Assembly (NCBI RefSeq): GCF_964340395.1
Contig: NC_135560.1
Span: forward strand, 6,480,598 to 6,544,597
Reading direction: 5' to 3'
Length of the DNA: 64,000 nucleotides
Origin: Glandiceps talaboti
Taxonomy: Eukaryota; Hemichordata; Enteropneusta; Spengelidae
The notes beneath the pieces are model-generated. The model was not told the DNA's origin. It was given only the letters and a program-made list of their open reading frames with translations, and searched no databases. Every line of letters starts with the position of its first letter. Positions within the stretch are counted from its first letter, which is position 1. This document shows positions 37,698 to 48,196 of the stretch, one piece after another. A program made the position numbers and the translations under genes.

Positions 37698-38199
37698 ATG
37701 GGAGTTTTAAAACAAACTTTATTTATAAATACTTCCGGAATACAAATATGTGGTAAGTTTTTTTCTCGGAAACATCGTACCCAGGGTCCTTTCTCTGCTC
37801 TATCTTTTCATTTTGTGTTTAAGTGATTTTTTGATTAACGTTTTCGTTTCTTCTTTTTTTCAAATTCTAGGTCTGGAGTGTAGATTAACTGTAGTAGACC
37901 AGTTTCAGGAACAAAAAGACACTGATATGCACAAAGAGAGATCTAATGCTCTGGGAGGTGGAAAAATGGAATCCGCCACAGGAAATCCACAATATATGAC
38001 AGAAATGAACATCTTGAATGCTCACCACAGATCAGGTCAAGGTCCGAGTAACCATGGAAACCCCACAGACAATGATGTAATTGAAAGAGCCAAAGTGATT
38101 GGACTGGCGTTGCGGGCAATCGCTGATGATGCAAATAAATGCTTCTTCAGTTTTCCCATTGCCATGATGGCTCCTCCACGCAATAGACCAGAACGATAA
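37698..38199 (+). CDS. BH3-only protein (predicted apoptosis initiator), small gene
   Basis: The terminal coding exon is 37871-38199, after a strong acceptor (T-rich tract, TTCTAG). A 55-nt exon 37698-37752 (ATG with A at -3 and G at +4; donor GTAAGT) joins it in frame and gives 127 residues. If skipped, the first ATG is 37927 and the product has 90 residues. Residues about 94-110 of the long form are a BH3 motif: I95, L99, I102, A103, D104, D105, N107, in the string IGLALRAIADDANK, very close in spacing to PUMA and BIM. No BH1, BH2 or BH4 is visible. A short hydrophobic stretch (CFFSFPIAMM) follows; the rest is polar and low complexity. N-terminal SGIQIC faintly resembles an LC8-binding motif. 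It should bind Bcl-2-family grooves and promote apoptosis. The BH3 call is strong; exon structure and start are less sure. Confidence 0.72.
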
Positions 38200-38549
38200 A
38201 AGAACTATGACGTATCTGTCTGATATGGATAGGAATTATGAATGAGATCGGTGAAGTTCTCTAAAAAAACCTGCATTGCCTCGTTATGCAATGTCCGCCA
38301 GTTAGCAGAACTCAGGCAAGAACATCTAAAAAGGTGAAAATAACAGCGTCATCATCTGCCATCGACTGTGATTTCTACGTACGAAAATGGTTCTAATCAA
38401 ACAAAAACTGATTTATGTATTTGCATAAATTACATCTGCCAATGAATGCAATGGTACAAGAAGCACTGCCAGCTAACTATTGCTGTGCAAATCACCAATT
38501 TTAAAGAATAGATAACCAGGATGTATTATTAGACAATCTGTACATACAC

Positions 38550-38555
38550 AATAAA
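38550..38555 (+). terminator. Candidate poly(A) signal of the BH3-only gene
   Basis: AATAAA, about 350 nt after the stop codon. Further AATAAA motifs follow near 38718-38745. Confidence 0.5.
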
Positions 38556-39496
38556 TTGTTATTTGTTCTTGTTTAGAGTATGATGTATAATCTAGTAATT
38601 TGACAGCATATTTGTAGAGAGTGTATAGAAATCATTACACATCATAAGTTGTCAGTGCCTTGTGCTAAACATCAAGCTATTTACATCCAATACAGGGTAT
38701 GTATATATATTGTCAAAATAAAATTTTTAAAAGAAATAAAATACATTTTTAGTACATGTACATTCACTTTAAACAGTCAGTTGAGTGCAGCTATTGAGAA
38801 AGAGAAGAGAAGTTCGTGTGGTAGCTAGACTTTAGAAAAATTTTGGTTTTCCTGACATGTAATCAGTGTTAGGAATATACAAAATGAACTCTAGAGGGTG
38901 CTGTTTAGAATAATGACAGCATAACGCTTTATTGCAATATCAGTCTCAAACATCTTCGTAAACCAAGTAGCCTCTTGTATGGCACCGTCTAAGACACACC
39001 GTCAAGAGGTGTCACAGAAGATATATCAGCTTTGGTTTGCAAGAATGGTCTCGGAAAGAATAATTTAAAAGTAGATATAATTTATTCCTGACAAATGGGT
39101 GCAATGTTATTATAATTATGAGAAAATACCAACAGTCTTTCAAAGGCTAACTTACTCTGAAGCCTTGTTGTAATTTTAAATTTTATATTTTTTATAATCA
39201 AACTGCTGGTTATTTCTACGAATACATTATGTTGATAGAAGACAGTTTGATGATATTTGATTGGATGTCAGTATTCTCGTTCAAGAAGATGTATTTATAC
39301 TAATTATTATGTAAATATTTTGTGACAGTTATATAAACAAAATATAAATAACATGATTTCATGGTGTTATGCTTATTTTGAATGATGAAGAGAATGGGAG
39401 GAAATGGGGACTGCAAGTGTATATGTACATGTATGTGTATACTCTGCTTTCTATTTTAGTTATAACATCTTAAATTTTACAGTATGTATGTATGTA

Positions 39497-39560
39497 ATAA
39501 ATGCCGTCCGGGTAAATACACGCCGACGTAGGAGGCGTGTATTGCCTGGATGGCATTTAT
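39497..39560. repeat. 27-bp-stem hairpin, pre-miRNA-like
   Basis: The left arm 39497-39524 and right arm 39534-39560 pair over about 27 bp around a 9-nt loop (GACGTAGGA). Read as plus-strand RNA, two mismatched positions become G-U pairs, and one extra base is bulged. This is a compact stem; it is shorter than typical animal miRNA precursors, so a foldback DNA element is equally possible. Confidence 0.55.
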
Positions 39561-40666
39561 CTTGTACCCCGGCTAATAATTCAATGGTGTCATATTCTTT
39601 CCAGGAAAAACTTCATACACCCATTGTTTATGTTTTGATTTTCGACAAGACACCCTGACACCAACGTGACTTCCAATCGAAGCTGACACATGTCAACAAA
39701 CTGGATACACGCCTGTGTCAACATTCAATGTCACACACGTATATCGCTATGTTGCACGACGAAAATAGCAATTTACATCCCAATGTACAGTGTATTTCAT
39801 ACCACTATGTATTTGCTTGATATTATTATGCAGGACATTCATACTACAAACTACTCAATACAATCACATCCATCATGTTTGTGCAACTAGTGATATGAAA
39901 TTTAATCGCCACTGATAAAACAAAACCTGGCTACTGACATCAAAAATACAACTTTCAGCGAAAAATTGTTTATCTGTGTCTAGTGTAAAGAAACAGCATG
40001 TTAATTACATGCAAATGAAATACATCATTCAAACTTTTGAAATGTTGTGTATTACGAAGCAATAGTAGTACCGTCTACCTCTCGCAAGTTGTAGTAAAAT
40101 ACACCATTCAAACTACAATGCAATACCGTCCACAATTATTGTGACTTTTTGTTCATTCCATCTTCATCCCTATCTTCGGCCCAACTATTCCAAACTTGCA
40201 TGATGAGCTGGGGTTTTTTTCTGTGTATTTCTGTGTGTTTTTCAGTACACTTGCCTTCAGTTTCTGATCTATGTCCTCAGCTGTCATAACAGCAAACCGT
40301 CACTTTCTCCCTGCCATTATACCGTCTACCTTGCAAGTACAAGTTGTAGTATGTGTATTTTATTCACCTTCTAAATACACTCTGAGGTAATGTTTATTAT
40401 TACGAAAATAGTGTTCAACATGTGAACTGAAGTCTTATCTGTTCAGTCACAGTCAGGGGTCATGTTTTTGTTATGATTGTCTGCGTCTAATCACTCTTCC
40501 CTGGATGCCATTAATTGGATCTCATACACAGCAAATATACTCCCGCCACTGACATTTGATAAATTTGCTTCTCTGCTGATACACCGGTCTTCACGCTTTT
40601 CCCTGATTGGTCAATAGCCCTCATTTGTAACTGTCAGTCGAAATGTAACGCCCATCCGGAGTACAA

Positions 40667-40722
40667 GTATGTATGTATGTATGTATGTATGTATGTATGT
40701 ATGTATGCATGTATGTATGTAT
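40667..40722 (+). repeat. (GTAT)n microsatellite
   Basis: About 14 tetranucleotide units with one GCAT variant. Confidence 0.97.
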
Positions 40723-41515
40723 CACAAAATGGTGACATACATTTATGTTTTATAAAGTTTATTGGCCGGGGTCGGTGACATTAGGTTGACCGGTCACAGT
40801 TGTGGCTAGTTATGGAAATTAAAGGCATTTAAAGGCATAGAATGTTTCGACAGATGGCTGGCTGGTAGAAAAACAAGTTGATTGAATTTGCATATACTAT
40901 GAAGGACACCTGGTGGCAACTAGAATCATCCAACTGTGTGTGGCAATAGAGTTGTTTTGATACTAGCATAAAAGGGACAATATATTGGACAGCTCTGGGA
41001 GTTGATCTTCCGAATATGTGATAAACCTACAACGTTGCTGTAGTATGCTCTTGGATTCCTGTATGAGGAAGTTCTGGACTCTATTACTGCTTGGAAACTC
41101 AGCATTTGCCAGGACTGTGTGTATTACATTGTGTGGAACTGAACTGTGCGTTTGTGAACAATTGACATTCTCATCCATGATTTGTGTGCATTGCCAACAG
41201 TGTGTCCCAAGTCTGTATTTTGATACAAGACTAAAGAGACTGTACGTCAAACATTGTGAGTAGTTTTATTTGCCATAACCAGCCATCGGTAATTTTCAAG
41301 TGTATTCAAAGTTTTTAGATTTAAGCATACCCTTATATTACTTTAGGGATCCTTTGTACCATAAATTTGTTATTTTACTTCAGTGCCAGAAAACGAACTT
41401 TGTAAAAGATGTATAACTCTTTCTAAATGTTTCTCTGTCTATAGATATTTGTTTGGAACTTATTTGTACCACAGGACGGTGGCCATTGCACAGAAATAAA
41501 TTATTTTATTATAGA
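40723..41515 (+). other. Possible inserted transcription unit (solo-LTR-like or small gene)
   Basis: This ~790-bp block lies between two GTAT microsatellites. It has a strong TATA-like CATAAAAGGGAC near 40969-40980 and AATAAA near 41494. Between them an 81-codon open frame (41018-41263) is rich in Cys. A shorter in-frame start (MRKFWTLLLLG, then NSAFA) looks like a weak signal peptide. A GTGAGT donor at 41256 could splice to an acceptor TGTCTATAG near 41447, followed by a short tail before AATAAA. No protein family was recognised. It could be an LTR promoter and poly(A) region, or chance. Confidence 0.3.
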
Positions 41516-41520
41516 AGTAC

Positions 41521-41701
41521 ATATGTACGTACGTGCGTCTGTATGTATGTATGTATGTATGTATGTATGTATGTATGTCTGTATGTATGTATGTATGTAT
41601 GTATGTATGTATGTACGTATGTATGTATGCATGAATGCATTTATGTACATGCATACATACATGCGTGTATGTATGTACATACATACATACGTATGTACGT
41701 A

Positions 41702-41734
<33 letters not shown>
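41521..41734 (+). repeat. (GTAT)n with palindromic GTAC/CATA section and (GT)n
   Basis: A long GTAT array, then mixed CATACATA and GTAC steps, then about 14 GT dinucleotides. Tyr-Val-Cys-Met and Tyr-Ile-His-Thr open frames on both strands are artefacts of the repeat. Confidence 0.95.
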
Positions 41735-42228
41735 AACCTTCGCTACAACATTATGAAATTGCGAAATACTTTCTCAGCTTACCGAAAGATCTTCAGATTT
41801 AAAGCTCTTGTTACCACTCACCCCAGAATCACCCTTTTCATTGCTCTTTTAACACACAAAACACACAGTAATAAATCAAGTCCTTCAAGTGCAGAAAAGT
41901 TTATTTTTTGCAGACTAAAAATGTACAAGATTTGGGTTAAATTTACAGATAAAATGGAGTGAGTTTCTTACAACCAAGTAGTTGTAAAAGTTTACATTTA
42001 AACAAAACACTCCAAGATAAATGAAGCTAAAAACCTGTATATGTACATACCCATAAATATATTCTGGAATAAGGCATATTGACATGCATCAAAACTAGAA
42101 CACATGATATTGCACTCTGCAGAAATGAACAAGTGAATCAATGTCTTCTTTTCATAATCACTACCTAATGATTTACTGATTTAATGATTTACATAATAAA
42201 TCTGTTTAATTAAGGTAAAAACAAAAAA

Positions 42229-42655
42229 AAATGTTTGTTTCCGATAACATGACTTCACAAAATAGGGTAGGTAGGTTGGGATTTATATTTCATTTTACAT
42301 ACTATGCTTTTTAATTACTTCGACCCAAAAGACAAGATACTCCTTACTTATAATACTGTCGTAACAGTGGATGAAGTGTAAATGAAGTAAACGAAGACAA
42401 TTCTATGTGAGTCAGAAGTAGACAAACATAATATGCAGACTGTGCTGTTATGGGCTGAAATGACATCGTTTCTCTCTGGAATGTGATTTTGAAAAAAGTT
42501 ACCAAAGATACTTCGACAAGAAAATCTACAGGGAAATAGAAGTAAATTGTCGTAATTTTATCTTTTTGCAGATAAAAAATGTTTAGGGTTGGCGGTTTAA
42601 ACTAGGGTCAGTGGTCGAATTATCGGAAACACACTTTTTTTTTTATTTGGCCTAA
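42229..42655 (+). repeat. Dispersed ~430-bp repeat, copy 2
   Basis: Colinear with 23766-24210: GTTTGTTTCCGATAACATGA, AGTAGACAAACATAATATGC, GGAAATAGAAGTAAATTGTC and the tail TTATCGGAAACACACT with T-run and TTTGGCCT. Most differences are substitutions, indicating an old family. Confidence 0.8.
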
Positions 42656-44198
42656 GAAGTAATGAATTTAAGTTTTAATTTGTTATTAACTAGCATATTA
42701 ATAACGAACACATGAAATTGAACATATTAAGTCCGAATCGATGATAAAAGTTGAAGAGAAACTGACACTTTTGTGAGGCATGAAATTGTGTTAATTAATT
42801 TGCATGTATTATTTTTTTGTGTTTTGTGAAATGGACTATTAAGCACACTGGCTGACTTCAAGTCATAGCCATGTAAATTCTAAAGTCTACTTTGAATAAA
42901 TTCTTTATAATAAACTAGAATTTTGGCATTTATTCGATCTTATTTTTTTTAAATTAGCCATTTTTCCAATATAATAGTTTTGACAATGTTAACTCTGTTC
43001 AGTAAAGTTCACACACTACACTTGATTTTTAAAAAAAAATTAATGTCGATATAGTCACATTTTGATATTCCAAACACTGTCCACGATTGGTCTAAAATAT
43101 GATTTATGGAAATTACTGGATGGATATTATATACTGGACTCAGAATGATTGAAAGATGCCCTGGTAAGTTGGTGTGAAATGAACATGCTGTGTTTTCCTG
43201 TATATTAACGGTATTATGATTCATATGGATGTCTGTTGCCGTTGGTAACACAGTGTAAGTTTTGTCACATGATCAACATTGTTTTAAATTGCTTTTTAAA
43301 AGCCAACCCTGTTAGTATTTTTTAAAAGTATTTATTGTATTCTGTGTAACCAATTCTTTTCTTTCCATCTCACTGCCTCATTCCTAACCTTTAACAAACT
43401 TGTGTGTTGTCAAGCAGACTATTTTGAAAGCAACTTTTTGACCAAACTTGTTTTGTACATTCTACAAGTACTAATTGTTGTTCTGTTCAAGAAGTTTTGT
43501 CAAGCATCCAATTTATTGAACCCAAAAGACACTTATTTGATTTATTTTTTTATCTTTCAAACAATTCTACAAATTTGCAACAGTAACTGTAAATTTTAAC
43601 ACTTTTCAAGAAAAGTCAAAAAAATGTTTTATCTTTGGTACATGCTCACAAAATAATGTCTACAGTTGCTTAAAGTTTGTAATATACTGTATAATATAAC
43701 GTAAAAAGAACCTCCTCCCCCTCACATCCCCTACCCCCCAAAATGGCAGCAAAACCTTACATCTGCCGACACTTTAGTATCAGAACGGCAGCAGAATTTT
43801 AATCAATAGTCTGTAATGTAAGCTGAGATAGGGCGCCCTCACACATCAGTCAGGGAGAGGAGGCCAGTGAGGGAGGAGTAACACGACATATCTTAGTCTA
43901 TTTAGTAATCAAGTAATTTCAGAAATAAATATGCAAAAACACTTTCCCTAAATTCTAAAAAATGACAAAAATATCCCCCCCCCAAAAAAAAATTGTCAAC
44001 ACTGGATCATTTCATAATATTTGATAGTCTAGACAAAAAGTAAACAAGGAGTTATATGAACCTGAAAAGTGTGCAATATATATACAGATATCCAGAAGAG
44101 TCTAGTCTGCTCCAAATGTATAAAACTTGTCAGTTGTAGGACAAAAAAAACAGTTAAAAGTTCCCTTTTATATATATACAGTCCTTTGTACATTTTTC

Positions 44199-44204
44199 TT
44201 TATT
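44199..44204 (-). terminator. Candidate poly(A) signal of the exchanger gene
   Basis: Minus-strand AATAAA about 1 kb after the stop codon at 45193. It is the one I consider most plausible, but others were not exhaustively excluded. Confidence 0.35.
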
Positions 44205-45041
44205 TTCAAAACTCATTTCTGAAACCAAAATCCGAATATTTACACAAAAACCTCTTTCTGTGTGGCAAATAAATAAATACGAAGTTGTGAAGCCAAAATC
44301 CAACACATACCAATAAATAAAATATTTAGTATCTTTTTGATATACATCAATAATGTACTTTATAAAGTTTATAACTAAATCCGAATACATGTACACTTAA
44401 ATGAAAGTTTTAACCCAATGACATAGCAATCAAAAAACATTTTTCAATAAATTTTAAAAATGACTCCCCAAATAAAAATTTCAATAAATCTTCGGACATG
44501 AAATGTAAACTTGTAACTTAAATTAGGGGATAGCATGCAACAGTCAAACAAAAGACAGAAGGATGGAATCGTAAAATTTGGAAAGTAAAACAAAACAGGA
44601 AATTTGAAGACAAGTATTTCAGAATGTAAGTAGTATGTTCAAGTTCACGTCACCTTGACAATGTGCTGTGCAGACGCTTTACACTTGCCAAAGTTGATTC
44701 TTTTTTGGGGGGAGTTAAAGTCAAATATACGAGTCAAATTCAGCCATTACAATCATGTACTTTAGATACAGGAAAATATCTTAAATATACAAGTCAAGTC
44801 ACCTGACTTGTCAAAGATTTGGATGACAAGCAGAGGTCAAAGGTCGCTGAGAATTCAAATATGCAAATTGTGAACAAAATCTTTTCCACACCTGCTAACA
44901 TCATTGATATGCTAAATACATCAAGTTATTTACATGAAATGTTAGCAGCAAAAATTTACAATGATCTTGGTAAGGCTTTTTAAATTTTGAAAGACAGAAA
45001 TAAAGACATTTGGGTGTATGTGGTACTATGTGGATAAAATA

Positions 45042-45101
45042 GCGCCACCTAGCGGTAGAACTAGGAGTTCAAGTTTTTTTTAGAACAGCGCCACCTAGTG
45101 G
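45042..45101 (-). promoter_or_regulatory. Two tandem CTCF-like motifs
   Basis: On the minus strand, CCACTAGGTGGCGC (45088-45101) fits the CTCF core CCASYAGRKGGCRS at every position. CCGCTAGGTGGCGC (45042-45055) differs at one. They lie 46 bp apart in a short tandem duplication (GCGCCACCTAG, GGTAGAAC, AGTTCAAGT) in the predicted 3' UTR of the exchanger gene. CTCF is conserved across bilaterians, but binding here is inferred. Confidence 0.5.
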
Positions 45102-45192
45102 TAGAACCAATAGTTCAAGTATTACTTGAGCTTTGGCATCTAAGTATATTTAAAAACATAAATACGACATCAACGTTTAAGAAACACCGTGA

Positions 45193-47942
45193 TTACACAG
45201 GACATTTGATGATGGAATACTCTAACAAAATACTCATCGTAATGAATACAATGTACAGAAAAAACATAGTGGCACCGAGCCCCTTGGTCATCCTCCACCG
45301 ATTGGCAGCAATGGTAATAATTACAAACATCAACATTCCAAACAAGAGAAGGATTGAACAGAAAAGTCCTTTGCTGATCACAACTACTGCTTTTCCAGAA
45401 TATATTGCAGAATACACAATCCAGGGAAACGGTAAACTGAAATACAAGCATAGACATATCAAATATCAGTATACCATAATAGCCATTAAAAAATACATAT
45501 ATTTTCTACCTCGCCAATCATAGAAGAAAATACAGTCGTCTGAAGATTGCAGCAGAAGCATGAAACTCCAAGTCACTGCTTATAACATCCTTATAACTTG
45601 GATTATGTCTATACATATACACTTTAAAAAATCTCTAGCACGATTTTAACAGCTGTCTTGAAATATGACAAAGTGGATGAAATCATCGAATGATAGCATT
45701 TTAACTTGAAGATATCATTAATAGACAAAAAAAGGGGAGCGAGCATCACAAAAAGAAAAGAAAAAAACTTGACCCATCTTGTGCATACCAAACCCTAAAC
45801 TCTGGGTTACTACCTTTCTTGAAAACAACAAACAAAACAGCTATCAAAATCCTGTTAATCAAACATCTACCATACTTTAAGAATGTTAGTGCCCAGGGCA
45901 CTTTCATCCTAAACCTTTTCTCAAATTCGGGGGTGGGTGCTTGCTCAGGCACCCATTTATTTACTTTTTTGATTTTTCACTTTTTGATTTTTTGGGGGGA
46001 GGGAGGTGTTGTAGTTGTGCTCTTTTAACTGCATGTTTATATAAAGATAACTATGAAAAACTTTCTGCTTTATTCCCATTCACTTGTAGCACAGCAAGTC
46101 TCAGGTTTTCATGGTTGTTTTTATCCCTGAAAATAATAATTAATATATCACAGTAATCGTGCTTATAATGTGGTCCCTACAATGTCTGAATCAGTGACTG
46201 TGTTCCCTATAATGTCTGAATCAGTGACTATGTTCCCTATAATGTCTGAATCAGTGACTATGTTCCCTACAATGTCTGAATCAGTGACTGTGTTCCATAC
46301 AATGTCTGAATCAGTGACCATGTCCCCTATAATGTCTGCATCAGTGACTATGTCCCCTACAATGTCTGAATCAGTGACTGTGTTCCATACAATGTCTGAA
46401 TCAGTGACCATGTCCCCTATAATGTCTGCATCAGTGACTATGTCCCCTACAATGTCTGAATCAGTGACTGTGTTCCATACAATGTCTGAATCAGTGACTA
46501 TGTCCCCTATAATGTCTGAATCAGTGACTGTGTTCCCTACAATGTCTGAATCAGTGACTATGTCCCCTACAATGTCTGAATCAGTGACTATGTCCCCTAT
46601 AATGTCTGAATCAGTCAACCTGTAATTCAATATAAGAATTATCATAAATAACAAAATGTCACCTATATCATTCCAGAGTCATCATTGTATAAAATAAGCA
46701 AACCGAATAATTCAGAATAATGAACATTTATGGATTAGTTTCGTCGATTTAAAAGCCAGAGCTGAAAAAATTAGACCCACTGCAGTCAACAGGAAATTAC
46801 CTAAATATTACGAGTGGAAAGGCTTTGAGGTGTCAACTTAAGCTCCATTACTGTTATTCCAGTTAATAAGTCAGACTGCATTTTTTTCACCTGGTCAGCC
46901 ATAATAAATGGCAGTATGATAAGGAGATGACCTTTTCAAGGTAATAAATGATTATGATCTTGCCAGGGAAATGTTTACAGTTGAGCTAACTTCACAACTG
47001 CTGATATTGTCATTATGGCCCGGATTGAAAAAATGGAGTCCCCATATTTTCAAATCTATCCTTAGTATAGTGCATTCTATTCTGAAGTGTAGTCTTTCCT
47101 TGAATTTTTTTTTGAAATATTATAAAGCCAATTTGATGTGTCGCTGATGTAGAGCAGTTTCTTCTGACCCACCAAGGTTTGAGGTCTCCCCCCCCCCCCC
47201 AAACTTTGTGGTGATCAGTGTACCCCCTTTTTTTTCCAATTTGATGCACCACTGATATACAGCAGTTTCTGGACACCCACCAAAATTTGGTGTCCACCCT
47301 ACCTCTTCATGTTGACTGTACCCTTTTGGGTGTCCCCCTATCTCTTACTGTGGTGACTACAAGGAACCTAGATCTTATCATTTTGACTGACAACATGTTT
47401 TTTCATGAGAGGACACATTGATTGGGACATAATATTTTAAAGTTATCACTGACATTAAGATGCCATGGTTCTGTCATTTGTTCAAATATTTGAGGCAATT
47501 TGTTATGTATGGCTGTTTACCTCACTTGTTTTAAAGGCCAAGGATTCAATTCCAGGATCTCATATTATGAAGCTGTCAGGATTGATACAGACAGGATAAT
47601 TCTTTTGTTCTAGACTACTGCAACTATTTCTGTACTTCTGCCAAACAACTGAGTTAGAAGCAGATTCAGTTACATACAATATTTTTTGTCTCAATAACTT
47701 ACCCAATAGTAATATCAAAGATGTTACTTCCTACAGAACTAGATACAGCCATATCACCCAGACCTTTCCTTGCAACAATCACACTTGTTATCAAGTCTGG
47801 TATGCTTGTACCTGCTGCTAAAATTGTCAGTCCCATTATCTGATGAAGAACAATAAAAAAATATCATCACTGACAAACAACCAAAGATATAGTACTAGTA
47901 ACATTGATCGATCAATTGATCAATCAATCAATTAAAGAATAT

Positions 47943-47976
<34 letters not shown>

Positions 47977-48102
47977 GACAGAGACACACACAGAGAGAGC
48001 GAGAGTCTCAGAGCGAGAGAGAGAGAGAGAGACAGAGAGACAGAGACACAGAGAGAGAGAGCGAGAGAGAGACAGAGACAGAGACAGCGAGCGAGAGCGA
48101 GA

Positions 48103-48196
<94 letters not shown>

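Larger units (their letters stand above)
38756..44190. other. Intergenic region, no well-supported gene
   Basis: Between the convergent 3' ends of the BH3-only gene and the exchanger gene I see only small open frames, a structured hairpin, GTAT microsatellites, one possible inserted element and a dispersed repeat. Confidence 0.55.
45437..47702 (-). other. Last intron of the exchanger gene
   Basis: Donor GTAAGT (reverse of 47697-47702) and acceptor TTTCAG (ends at 45437). It contains the 30-bp minisatellite and a two-copy 108-bp repeat (starts 47128 and 47236, CCAATTTGATG). Confidence 0.85.

Noticed and set aside
37750-37870. In-frame N-terminal extension (hydrophobic) of the BH3 exon without splicing
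   Set aside because: The hydrophobic residues come from a pyrimidine-rich tract ending in TTCTAG, a typical acceptor, and GTAAGT lies at 37753.
41453-41962. 169-codon open frame rich in Tyr-Val-Cys-Met
   Set aside because: Most of it is the (GTAT)n microsatellite, and its first codon is not ATG.
46163-46654. Repeat proteins on both strands (SESVT- and TDSDI-type)
   Set aside because: They arise from a 30-bp minisatellite whose length is a multiple of 3; both strands are equally open and the array is intronic.
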